From Paramarasmius palmivorus (lineage: Eukaryota; Basidiomycota; Agaricomycetes; Agaricales; Marasmiaceae), in the NCBI GenBank assembly GCA_037176845.1, contig JAYKXP010000078.1, positions 186,001 to 250,000 on the forward strand: a DNA stretch of 64,000 bases, given 5' to 3'. The notes under the pieces are model-generated. The model searched no databases and was not told the DNA's origin. It saw nothing but the letters and a program-made list of their open reading frames with translations. Numbering within the stretch: the first letter of the stretch is position 1; each line of letters opens with the position of its first letter. The position numbers and the translations under genes were made by a program. Below, in pieces: positions 1-9,980 of the stretch.

Positions 1-784
1 ACATGCACGCCGTTGGCCAAGGCCAATAAGTATCTGATTCTCGGGTTCTTGATCAATAGCTTTGCCTAATAAAAAAACCCAGGTTTTGAATGCCGGCGAT
101 GTTCTTTCGTCATATTCAAAACCACCATCTCAGTCATGCATTGCTTAATGAGCAGTGGAGCAAGCAGGTATTTCCAAGCTCCAAAGGTGCATATCCAGGT
201 CTTCTCCTGAATTCCATGTTCTCATAGGTCTCGTCTACTTCTCAGAAATCTTGCATTGTCGTCCCCAAGTTCTTACCGCTCGACCATCACGAAGAAATAA
301 CGCCCCCAAAACCGGAGCCATCTGCCCTAAATGTCATCGTTACTCTGTCAAAGCTCAGCTAAGGCAACGCAAAACGTTCTCCAAGATCTACGAGACGCGC
401 TAACAAATTCAAACGCTGGGGATCGGGCAGTTTCAGCAAGCGTTTCAGGACTACAAGCTTGAACTTTTCAACACCATTACGTCGTCCACATTATCAAAAT
501 TTACCAGGAACTCAAGAGATAGTACACAGCCAAGTTCCATCTACGTCAGGGGCAAATGAGGATCATGCCTCGATTGGTCTTGACATATCCCTGCGATGCG
601 CCGTGACGAGTACGCTTAGGGAAAGGATGGAGAATACAACCCCTTGGACAATGGCATAGACAGGTGAGGCCGTACGATTTCGTTGAGCTATTGGTGCTGA
701 TGCTATCATTCTTCCGTACAACGGCAGGAAGTCCAAAGAGAATCAAAACCAAGCCTTCTCCACGCCGTATCTATCACAAGACTA
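1..784. repeat. DUF6535 downstream block, copy of 32080-32790 and 52130-52430
   Basis: This stretch aligns by eye with 32080-32790 downstream of copy C. Both contain the run ttcgtcatattcaaaaccac followed by matching text. Part of it also matches 52130-52430 downstream of copy D. A shared GT-AG intron-like segment starts with gtgagg after a GAG-type exon end and finishes just before aggaagt (663-727 here, 52319-52382 in D). The three copies share no open frame longer than about 60 codons, so this is probably the relic of a spliced plus-strand gene that travels with the DUF6535 copies. No function can be assigned. Confidence 0.55.
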
Positions 785-952
785 CATCAGCAAAAACCGT
801 AGGAGGTTATACAGTTGTTATATACTATGTAACTAGATAGAACGTACCTCTACAGTAATTGGTGATCGCAACCCGTGTTATAAGAGGGAGTTGGGGTCTT
901 ATGAACCCCAACTCCCGGCGGCACTAGTCTTGACGTTTACCCCGAGTTGAGC

Positions 953-1160
953 TCTATATATCGAGTAGTCAGCGATATAACGGGTAACGTATACTATAGC
1001 ACGTACTATGGAGTATAGCGAGGAGTAGAGGTAACGGCAGGTAGCAGAGGTGGTAGCGAGGAGTGGAGGTATTAGCGAGTAGTGAGAGTAACAGCAGGTA
1101 GTGGGGGTAATAACAGGGTAGTAGCTGGTAATAAGGGTAATAACTGGTACCAGTCTACGT
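953..1160. repeat. Short degenerate GGTAGT/GGTAAT-type repeats, left part of E3
   Basis: Units such as gtagcgaggagt, ggtagcagaggt and ggtaataagggtaataac recur here at irregular spacing inside the left end of E3. Related GGTAATAAC units occur at the right end of the element (2450-2720). This is subterminal repeat sequence of the kind common in non-autonomous DNA elements. Confidence 0.5.
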
Positions 1161-1857
1161 TCATAATGTTCCAATTATAGGATTTACAATGCATGCTACT
1201 GATTCCACTCTTTTGCGAGATACAAAAACAAAAAACAAATCCATTAACGACTGTCTACTACACTTTGGATGCATATATACGGTCAACTAGTCACTATGTA
1301 CCCGACGTCCACCTTTTTGATATCGTAGTCATATTCTGTGAGGTATATGGTTAGTCTAGCACAACGATTGATAGCTGATATGACTTACAAGCCCAACGTA
1401 GCCCCACTAAATATCGAAACTTGAGAGCGAGGGTGATATTTGAAGTCAGGAGCCTGGGTGCCTCCGAGTATCGACGAACCCGTGTATATATCGACGTATC
1501 ACGGCACAGAACTGACATCGGAATGGTGTTTGGGGACTCATCGGAGACGATGGTTGAACGAAGAGTGAATCGGGCGACTAATGTTGAAGCTGAAGGTCGA
1601 TTGTACATTTACGTGTTGAAGTCCTGAGGTTGAGTGCCTGGGCCGGGTTGAGTAGCTGAAACCTGGTAGCAGCAACTAAGTGGAGTACATGAAGAAAATG
1701 GTATCGATTACGCACCTTTAGCCCAGGAATCTAACAATATATCGTCCCTCTCGCACCCTGAGATCTGAGACATGAAGAGAACATGTGTCAGCCATATAAA
1801 CAAGGAGGGAACAAGAGGAATACCATGGATCATCGTAGACGGAGCAGTTGGATGTCG

Positions 1858-1931
1858 GAACGAGGGCCAGGAGGATGGGAGGATGGTGGTGGAAGGGAAG
1901 AAAGGGTGGTGGAGGGAGGAGAAATTTGGAG
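1858..1931 (+). repeat. Purine-rich tract inside E3
   Basis: This run of about 70 bases is almost entirely G and A on the plus strand. It gives the poly-Pro/Leu reading seen on the minus strand, which is not evidence of a gene. Confidence 0.6.
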
Positions 1932-2199
1932 GTGCGCTTTATATGAAAATTTGTGGTGCGCACGGACCACTTGAGGGCAGGGCGTAGGGCGTAGGGTATG
2001 GGGTTTGCTCTAGCAGTGCTTTAAGGATGATACGGCGAGGGGTGTCGTCGTTGAACGTTGAACGCTGAACTTGAGGGCGTCGTTTTGGTTCTGAACAAGT
2101 TGCGAGAAATGTGATGACGCGTTCATGACCTGATGATGTCATGGATTTCCTACGCCTTCCGGCGCTCGGCGCGCTCGGTATCTGCCGAACCGGTCTGCT

Positions 2200-2322
2200 T
2201 CAATTGCTTTGCGACTTCTTCAGTGCCAGATCGATTTCGTTTCGGTATTCTGTCAAGGTCCCTTCCACATATTTGGCTGACCATCCTGCTGACAGTGGAC
2301 AGCCGCACTTCAAGGGATTCAT
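2200..2322 (-). CDS. Small ORF in E3, possible exon of a decayed element gene
   Basis: This is a 40-codon minus-strand ORF starting MNPLKCGCPLSAGW and ending LALKKSQSN, with an ATG start. The residue mix (Cys/Gly/Pro start, charged helix YVEGTLTEYRNEIDLALKK) looks more protein-like than its surroundings. A possible 3' splice site (CTGTAG) lies just upstream, so it could be a terminal exon. I do not recognise a transposase motif in it. It could equally be chance. Confidence 0.25.
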   Translation of the reverse strand: MNPLKCGCPLSAGWSAKYVEGTLTEYRNEIDLALKKSQSN

Positions 2323-2449
2323 AAAGGAAACTACAGGTATGTGATGTACTTTGGATGTACTCTACATTACCTGCTATATACCTGATATAGTCCAGGACTA
2401 CCGTAATGTGATTTGACGACGAATTTTGGCATTTATACCGCAATACTTC

Positions 2450-2720
2450 AGTACCAGTCCCTTATTACCTTATATTACCGTAGCAAGGGTGTTATAACCC
2501 TTATACCACCCTGTTATCACGTGCGCTACATCTGTGTTATAAACACGGTGGTAACAGGGTAATAACCCTCTACTACGGTAACACTAGGTAATAACATGGT
2601 AATATTGTCATACTACAGTGACGAAAGGTTATATACATTGTTATTTCACGCTCATATCACTGTTATACCCTTTGACTACCTGTAAGTAATGGGTAGTGGG
2701 CAATATAAGCCCTAATTTCT
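2450..2720. repeat. Palindrome-rich TTATAACCC / GGGTAATAAC repeats, right part of E3
   Basis: Interleaved direct and inverted copies of units such as gttataaccc, ggtaacagggtaataac and ggtaataacatgg are seen, with the potential to fold back. The block lies just inside the right TIR of E3. It contains 12 consecutive bases of the I-SceI site by chance (see rejected items). Confidence 0.5.
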
Positions 2721-2750
2721 AGCTGTGACCTCTTACGCTTTTTGCTGATG

Positions 2751-3063
2751 TAGTGTATATGATGACCGAGAGCTCAGACCATAGGCGCTATTAGTGCATT
2801 TCTACTCATCCAATTGTTACTTCAATCCATGAGCCTAACTTCTCGCTCCTCAGACATTGTTCTTTAGACTACTGCCGACGGGCTGCTCCATTGACCAGTT
2901 CAGTTTAACCATTTGCATTCAATTTCTTTATCTTTGAGTTACATGTCACGGTAATACCGATATGATACATCAACATCAAAGGCATGTATACGAATACGAA
3001 CATATAATCTTATGTATCCTATCACTACGATAAATACAAACATTTTCGTTCGTCACAGAAACG
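2751..3063. repeat. Continuation of the copy A downstream block
   Basis: After E3 the sequence rejoins the DUF6535 downstream block. The text around gactactgccgacgggctg corresponds to 32940-32965 and 52575-52600. The last 100 bp before the stop codon (cgataaatacaaacattttcg) is nearly the same as at C and D. It is probably 3' untranslated and flanking sequence of the DUF6535 gene. Confidence 0.55.
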
Positions 3064-4044
3064 CTACTCATAGCGGAACATACGTAGATGATTAGGATCA
3101 TTTAACTTGTTCGATCCCCGATGTTCATCCCTTCTAAGTCTTCTCTGTCCTTGATCTTGCGAGGAACTTGGATCAGCAGTGCCTCGCATGCCGCCCGTTG
3201 CCTGTTCCTCGTGAGCATGCTTGGCTTGTTCACCTTGCTCTTCTGCCGGTGAAGCGACGTTTCCAGGAGTATAATCGCTAACTGGCGCAGCGCGATCTGG
3301 ATCAGAATCTAGTGATACAATACCTCCCGGTACTACATCAGGTTCGTCTCCTCTGGTCGTCGAGAGAGTTGTCGGTAAATCTTCAGAGCGATCAGAGTCG
3401 GTACCTCCAGCTACTGCTCGCGATGCAGCGCGTTCATCATTATCCGATGGCAATACAGGACTTTCATTGGCAGCCTGCGATTCAGGTACACCTTGATTCA
3501 AGGTACCACCTGCAACTTCACTTGTTGCATTGCCCCAAGATTCATGAACCTGTATGCCACCGCTTTCCTGGACATCATCCGCGCGTGATGTCGATGCTCC
3601 GTTTCCTCCATCGCTGCCTGTTTGACTATTGTTTCCTTGGTCTTGCAAGGAAGTGATACTAGTATTATGTGAGACTCGGATGTTGGAAGGACCAGTTACC
3701 AACCCAGAGCTAGTGTGGTCTCCTTGAACGTTATCGTTGGCCGTGTGGGGTCCTTCGCTGGGATGCTGCAGAATCTGCAAATCTCTGAGGTCATCCTGGT
3801 TGGTACCGCCAGCTAGAGCATTATCGCCAGTATGCTCATCTGCATGGTCTCTGTTCCTGATTCCGACGAGGCTCCTTGCACCGTTCCAACGGGTGCCATC
3901 AGCATCCATGACGATGTTTTGATGGACTTCGCCAGCGGGATCATTGTGCCACCATGGAGATCTCGCAGGCCAGCTTTCGGGATTGTTCCAGTTCCAAGGA
4001 TTGTCTGAATGGAAGCCTATGGTATCCACGAACACCGGCGTCAC
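3064..4044 (-). pseudogene. DUF6535 copy A: C-terminal tail only, 5'-truncated
   Basis: This open minus-strand frame of about 330 codons corresponds to the low-complexity C-terminal tail of gene D. Shared peptides include SLVGIRNRDHADEHTGDNAL, LQILQHP and a final block NDPNHLRMFR that is almost identical to the ends of D and C. Similarity to D starts abruptly near residue FVDTIGF (about 4040). Upstream, the sequence is unrelated and soon meets an in-frame stop. All transmembrane segments and the DUF6535 core are missing, so a membrane protein cannot be made. The frame has stayed open for 981 bases, which suggests a recent truncation or continued use as an exon of something else. Confidence 0.7.
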
Positions 4045-4089
4045 TTGGGTGTCACAGTCACGGTCTTGCTTTTTCCGCTTCGATCATCG

Positions 4090-4996
4090 TCAACGTCCCC
4101 ACAAACCATCCCAGTTCCTGCAACTTAACCGCAATACCCGCTCTCTGAGAGGGAAGGGATCGTAGACAGGGCCAGAGTGAGATCGCCAACAACCACCTGC
4201 TGTAAAAAGCTTGAGACGCGAGATGGCAAGGCACAACGAGTTCAGAATGTCACCGTGTAAGTTTTCAGTTTGATTTTTTTTTCGCGCGTTTTTCTCTGTA
4301 TTCCTCCGCAGTAAAGTTGGTTCTGAGCTCTTGTTTTCTTCTAGTTTCATATAGAAGCTCTAGAAGATAACCAGATCTAGGGTTTTCGATCGGATGTTCA
4401 ATGTTCGGTCAAGACTCGTTCCGAGTTTTCCAACGCGCGACGGGAAGCATCGAGAACCAGCCTAACGGATTACTGTCTGCTACCCAGGACATTTGCCCGA
4501 TCGAAATACCAAAAAAGGACACCAAGGTTTGCGCTGTGACACGATTGGTGTCAGTTAGCAAGAGTTGGGATGGTCAAAGTGACAAGTCCGCGACGGTACG
4601 AGGTTTTGGCCATCTCTACGTATACTATTGTTGCTAACTGACCGTCTCCTCGTCAATAGGTTCAAGGTTGCACCTTTCTGCGTGTCTTTTGCCGAACACG
4701 GGCGTGATTGATGGTCACACTATGCTCGATATACACAAGGACCGTCAGCTCATCTTATCCGAGCACCAGTGCCGGAGCGGGACAAATCCGTCAGACGCAG
4801 CAAAACTTCAATTCCTATCAAGGCTTTGTCAAGGCTCTGAGGTTCATCACGTCGTTGTGGCTACGCTGGGACTTGGTGAGTTTATATATATCATCTCACT
4901 GAAGATTCTGTGCTCATTATACCCCAAACTCCAGATGCACCTTCCACGCAAATGGCCGGTCCCTTCGCCACCCTTGTTCGGTGCAATTTCCAGTAA
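4090..4996 (+). pseudogene. Unidentified spliced remnant between copy A and the 5.2 kb gene
   Basis: Two good fungal introns are visible on the plus strand. One ends with a branch-like GCTAACTGAC and the acceptor CGTCAATAG at 4659. The other runs from GTGAGT after 4875 to the acceptor CTCCAG at 4934. Joining the flanks of the second gives an open frame running through HHVVVATLGLDAPSTQMAG to a TAA near 4996. No frame stays open across the first intron, so I call it a decayed gene. I do not recognise the family. The stretch 4090-4400 holds nothing I can support; a short minus-strand ORF there looks like chance. Confidence 0.3.
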
Positions 4997-5120
4997 AGGT
5001 AACCCTCTAATTGATTCGCATCGAATAATTAATAAATAAAATGCAGGATCTCAATAAACTCAGCTTTGTTTTACTATTTTCTGCATTCCCGGGCAAACAA
5101 TGCCTAACATGATCGAAAGG

Positions 5121-5128
5121 TATATAAA
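5121..5128 (+). promoter_or_regulatory. TATA-like box of the 5.2 kb gene
   Basis: TATATAAA lies 64-71 bases upstream of the proposed ATG at 5192, in the usual place for a fungal core promoter. The expected transcription start would be about 5150-5165. Confidence 0.5.
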
Positions 5129-5191
5129 CCATGCTTTCCATTCTTGCGCTGTATTCACATCTTGACTCAGAACCACCACCATCCCAGCAAA

Positions 5192-6707
5192 ATGACCCCT
5201 TTCACCTACGCCCCCGCAACCCTCGGTCTCAAAATTGTCCTCATCACCACCGCCATCATCGCCTTCTTCGCGCTCTCTGGCCTTGCTTTATACAGGCTGA
5301 GAGCCTCTATGGTCTCTCGCCACCCCGTCGACGTTGAGGTGAGTTGCTCGTCGTCGTTGTCTCGGATTTTAGGGGCTAACTTGACTTCTCCAGGCGGCTG
5401 TCGCCCAGACTCAAGCCCAATCCGTACCACACCTGGCTCTTCAAGACACCCCCAGCCACCTCATTTGCGTGCGCGCCGCTGCTGATGTCGACCTCAACGC
5501 TGTTTCAGAGGTCATGCTGTCAGCGACGCCCGACTCGATGTTCTCCCAGAAGTCCACCAAGACAACTCAGCACCCAGAATCCACCTTCATCACTTCTACG
5601 TCCTTCGAAGGTTGGGCTTCCTCGCTGTGCGATCTAATTGAAGAATTCGCCGGAGGTGAACGCGTCCGAGAGCCTGCCCTAGTCGCATCCTCCTCCTTCG
5701 AGGTCTGGGCTGCCAACTTGTGCAACCTCATCACAGACTTCGCCTCACCAGCGCCCTTCCGTTCGGGCTTCACACCACTCGTCGACACTTTCGAAGATGA
5801 CCCATATATTCTCGAATTCGATACCTCTTACGATTCCATGCCCAAAAACACCGCCAACGTTCCCGACATCATCGTTACTGCTCCATCATTGCCGCAAATC
5901 GCAGAATACACGCATTGCGAGTCCTACGAACTGGCTCTGGTCTCCTCGCCATCGTTCATGGAGCTGGCAGCTGAATGCGTCGACTGCGATGACGCTGATA
6001 TAACTTTCATCATTGACGATGATGAAACTGAGGATGACATCCCTGTAGCTCTCTTAGACGAGCTTTTGGATACCTCCGCCGAATGTACGCAGGATGAACC
6101 GGCCTCCTCGTCGTCCTTCCGTTACAGCTCCATCTTGCCTACCGAGGTGCAAACCAGCGATTACACGACCCACCACGAACACTCACATTCACAATATCTA
6201 TCCCCTTCGTCGGCCCTCTCACTACCACCCGTCGTTGAAGAACCCATCGAGGAATGCGAGCCTGAGGAGACCCTGAAAAGTGTCTTCGAATCAGACTCCG
6301 AGGACGACGATACCTATTATTCCAGACGACCTCACCTATCTCGACCAAAGCAACCATCGCTGTCAATGTCCTCCATGCTTCGCGCTATCGTTGAGAAGCG
6401 TAAAGCACAGCAGAACTGCCGAAAAGAAACAAAGAGCAACAAAGAAAATGAGGATTCCAAGAGCCGTTCGCGTACTACCACCAGCAAACGCCGGCTGTTT
6501 TCGAAGGCCCTCGCGATCCCTTCTGAACCCAGCAGCCCTATCAAAGTTCCGACTATCAGGCTTATGCCGCCAACGCCGCCTAGGAGAGTCTCGAATAGAC
6601 AGGATGAAGATGTAGGAATGGATTTAGGAACGGAGAGAGATGAAGTTGTTGTAGAAAGGGTTACGTTCGATTTGGTTTTTGATGATCATGGACGTTGTTT
6701 CTTTTAG
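5192..6707 (+). CDS. Single-pass membrane protein, acidic/Ser-rich, unknown function
   Basis: Join 5192-5338 and 5394-6707: 486 residues. The intron (GTGAGT to CTCCAG, 55 nt) is phase 0, and exon 2 is open without interruption. The ATG was chosen because it follows a TATA box and AAA and precedes the hydrophobic segment. Residues about 11-35 (LKIVLITTAIIAFFALSGLA) form one transmembrane helix followed by basic residues, so the large C-terminal part is probably cytosolic. Two similar segments, SFEGWASSLCDLIEEF (about 119-134) and SFEVWAANLCNLITDF (about 150-165), form an internal repeat. Residues about 230-360 are acidic and Ser-rich. A KEN triplet at about 399-401 is followed by a basic KRRLF run near 414. 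I recognise no catalytic domain. Codons and frame look well maintained, unlike the decayed surroundings. Confidence 0.85.
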
Positions 6708-7325
6708 TAGCCTGATACCGATTTTGACATACGATACCCTTGTAGATGATACCATAATGGACGCTCGCCGTGTTTGTTACTTCCTTTATCTCAGTTGCTT
6801 ATAATTAGTCCTGTTTTACGGTCTTTTACCCTTCTTCCATCTCCGATATAGCTAATAGTCGTCTGCTTGCACCTATTCTGAATTTGTCGCACGAGCAAGG
6901 TCCTTTAACCAGCCCTTAATCATCAAGTACCCAGTCTGAAAATATTGTCTCGTGAATTGGGGATGTCGATGCAAGTGATTATGCTGTTCTATCGATAGAA
7001 TGGTACTACTTTCGGCCTGAATGATTTCAGGGCTAGTGACCTTTCAATTTGAGCCTTGCGGTATTGACTCTAGCAAAGAGACTGGCAGACGTTCGGAAGA
7101 ATTGTATCTGATTACCAAAGATATATGTAACACAGACCCGATATTATGCATCTAGCTTCTTATTACCAATGTTAATGAACTACCAGCCGCTCCAAGAAAC
7201 ACCGTGACTACGCCTGTAGCACGTATCCGTAATGTACACGACACGACACTAGGAACGAGTGGTGAGGTTCACTATTCTTGTAGACTTTGGTAAAGCGGTT
7301 GTAGGTTCGAGATGGACGGTTCTGG
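6708..7325. other. Intergenic stretch without recognisable features
   Basis: The stretch is AT-leaning, with no long frame and no clear repeat match to other parts of the window. It presumably holds the 3' untranslated region of the 5.2 kb gene and the end of the minus-strand Z gene. Confidence 0.6.
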
Positions 7326-8415
7326 TCACGGAGAGGAAGTTCCTTCGTTTGAGGTCCGGGAACCATGGCCAGGAGTTCTAGATTCCTGAGGGCACAGATA
7401 TAAGAACGAAGACCTTTCAGGCAGGACCTGAAAACTCACCTCCTGTGCTTTGAGGTCTTCAGGTTCGGAAAATCGATTTCTTGCCAGTAAGCCGTCGCTT
7501 GACAGGATGAATCCAACAGGCGTCATTTGAAATCCTGTGGACTCGTCAATGGTTGAAATTGTTGAGGTAGACATAGAGGCTTGAAAAACTTTCGAAAGAG
7601 TGAAGATTAGGGAGACTGAGGTTCCGGTATCCTTGCCAAGTTCACGGCGATTTGAGTCTTGCTGAAAGGACAATACCGTTGATTGCCAACAACTGTGAAT
7701 GACAAGCGTTTTCTAACACATCGTGCATCAAGGAATGGCCTTTTATCGAGCTCCGAAGTCAGATTCTTAGGTTGTGATTGAGGTGGTGACGACGAAACCA
7801 GAGACAGGGCTTTCGATTGTTCGCTTGATGTTCCTCTTGAAGTATCGAGAGCTAGAGGCCTGGGTGAACTACTATTCTGTGAGACCAATATCGTAGATAC
7901 AAGGGTCGGATAACGCACCTTTGAGAGTTTGAATGCATCAAGCGTTGTTTTCTTTCCCTTCAGTGCATCCCGAGTAATCTGAGCATTTATGGCTTCGCTT
8001 ACCAGTGAGGACGGAGGAGGAGCGTTGACAATTTATCGATACAAACTGTTCAAAAACGTGTTGAGGTATAGGAATCGTGGATCGAGGACATTGGAGAGAA
8101 GGCTCAAGCTGCTCGAGCTCAGGCACGAATTGATGGTGGTCAATGGTGGAAGCGCTTTTGCCGCCGGCACTTGGTCTTTGCTGAAAACGACCACCGTCTC
8201 TTCCAGGTCTCTTTGCTTGCTCTTTGCAAGTCTATACCGGTACGCACAACCATTATATGTTCACGTTTCGAGTGCTAATATACTTCCCAGTATCTCAGAA
8301 GAATTGAACATGGAACTACCCGAGGATTGAAAAGTCCACTTTTGAAATAAGGTATGCACAGTTCTTGCGCTATGTTTTCGTCGCTGCTCACACCTCTTCC
8401 AACCCCAGCACACAT
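7326..8415 (-). CDS. Family Z gene, copy U1: best preserved copy, function unknown
   Basis: Proposed exons (minus): 8284-8415, 8043-8231, 7919-7978, 7718-7876, 7440-7661, 7326-7385. The introns are 52, 64, 42, 56 and 54 nt, all GT-AG and all phase 0, giving 273 residues. The three last exons are the strongest; they are Ser/Thr/Pro-rich (SSSPRPLALDTSRG, MTPVGFILSSDGLLARN). The 52-nt intron at 8232-8283 is also present in unit U8 (61388-61437), with the same GTATATTAGCACTCG donor. Exon 2 carries an 11-bp duplication (CAAGCAAAGAG) relative to U8, so its frame may be shifted and the N-terminal half is doubtful. The gene lies head to head with, and overlaps, the plus-strand X copy of the same unit. 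I do not recognise the family. Confidence 0.35.
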
Positions 8416-9980
8416 CCAAGTCAATGTTTACACCCTGAATGACACTCTATCCCCTTCCCAAGATCCTCCCCAACACACAACCCGTTCCATATCCTCCTCC
8501 ACACAAGCTCGAGCACCCAGCTTAGGCTACTCTACACATCCATCACTAGCACTCGAGATTCCGCCGAAACATGTCCACTCCGTTCTCCTCTTACTCCTCC
8601 TTCTCCTTCACGCCCCTTCCCGCACACAGCTTGTCGATCACCTTCTTAGCTGCATCCGGCAAGCCGTCGCTACACCAATCACCTTTCTGCTCCCTTCGTC
8701 CCGATGAAACCTGCCTCGTGTATTCTATCCAGGCATAAACGAGCCCCCGGTCTCCGCTGGGTGGCGATGGGAGGATATTGAGCGCAGGAAGGGTCCAGAG
8801 TATAGTGTTTGGTCAGAAATCGCGTTTCAGACTTAGGTGAGCAGTCTCCCCTTTTTCTCCCTCTTTTCAGCGCGTTTTTCTGACACCTTATCATCTACAG
8901 CGCCGAAAAGAAGAATCGTATGTTTCCAGTTCCACCAACGAACCCAGAAAGCCTTTAGTCCCAGATCCATATGATAAACCCCGACAACGAGCGCAACAGC
9001 CAACTCTACTGGCTTGCTGACTCCCTACACTCCTACAACCTCACCTCCTCATCCCTTTCCTTCAATTCTTGACCTTGACACTGGGTTCCAAAGGGCCAAG
9101 TCGCCATCGAGGACGCTCATCAACCTCGTAACGTTCAGCGGGGGCTTTACCGACACCGGCGTGGGTTTAGACGATGTTTCGCAGGAAGTGGGAATAACGG
9201 TTATTAGCCAGTCGCTTTGCTGCCATCGAGCTTTCAGCTACACCAAATCGAGGTCTCACAAAGTTGCTGGTGTTCCTACGGACCGGAAGTGTGGATATAC
9301 CCAAAAACTATCCCTGTAACCTCCATCCGAAAACTAGAACACAGCATTTGCTGGCTGGTTTCTTTGCTTTCATGGTGGTCGTTCAGGGTGTCGATATTCA
9401 AGTGGCTAGCGCAACTATCAATGTTGCAAATGTACCTCAGTCCTCTTTGGGCTATCGCTAGTGCACACGACCATGGTTCAGCGTATTCCATGCTCACCGT
9501 GACATTCCTCATTCCCAACCCATTATTCGGCCCAAGCAAACGCACAAGGATGTCTACTACAGAACATCCGGAGCCTAGCCGTTCATGGATACCTCCAGTA
9601 CCGGCATTCAATCTCAACAAATCCCTTCTTCGCCGTCTTCACATCACGTGCATTCATCCTGCGAACGGCATAGCACGTCATTCGACCCGCGAACGACTTG
9701 GTACTCTATTCTGCCTTTGACGAAGTATACCCACTGTGGATTTCGACTAGCTTGTGTATCTCAAGCTCTCGATCTCAGGTCAAAGATCACCGCCTGACTT
9801 GCGAGATGGTATCTGCATTCTATGGGAATGGGACATATGCATTCGGTGGGTAATTTTCTTATGTTTTGAAGCTTTTGCTGATAGATGTTATTTTGTTCAT
9901 AGTACTCGTCCAAAACCAGGACACTCGGAATGTACAGGTCGTGATCAGAGCCCAAGCGTCCTCTTCTGACCGTTGTGCAT
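8316..9980 (+). pseudogene. Family X copy U1, 5' half (the only plus-strand copy)
   Basis: The Pro-rich first region (about 8354-8700) aligns with the minus-strand segments at 28350-28754, 46219-46647 and 41951-42367. A conserved intron follows: donor GTGAGCAGTCTCCCC at 8834, acceptor ATCTACAG near 8900. The same intron appears on the minus strand at 60.8, 46.1 and 28.2 kb. Next comes a peptide block around DDVSQEVGI (about 9170-9210), comparable to GDVSQEVGI at 60.5 kb. Then PLWAI (about 9450, also at 19.4 kb), and an exon ending at the GGTGGGTA donor near 9846 (YLKLSISGQ, compare YLKAQ elsewhere). Stops interrupt every frame, so this copy is not translatable as one protein. Confidence 0.45.

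Larger units (their letters stand above)
785..2750. mobile_element. E3: TIR DNA element inserted in the copy A downstream block
   Basis: The left end reads ACTACATCAGCAAAAA from 781. The right end, read on the other strand from 2754, starts with the same 16 bases. Similarity continues for about 11 more bases with two mismatches (CGTAnGAGGT). Taking the inner CATCAGC ends, the element is 1,966 bp and is flanked by TA on both sides, which fits a TA-targeting (Tc1/mariner-like) insertion. The TA is also part of the inverted sequence, so the boundary is ambiguous. Paralogous flanks near 32.8 kb and 52.4 kb run straight across the site without this insert. No transposase was recognised. Confidence 0.7.

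Noticed and set aside
2549..2565. Resemblance to the I-SceI homing site (TAACAGGGTAAT within the repeat)
   Set aside because: Only 12 of 18 bases are shared and the surroundings are degenerate repeats of the same motif. No homing endonuclease gene is present.
3312..3656. Plus-strand frames opposite the DUF6535 tails (also 53085-53381)
   Set aside because: They are antisense shadows of the repetitive tail coding sequence and change with each copy.
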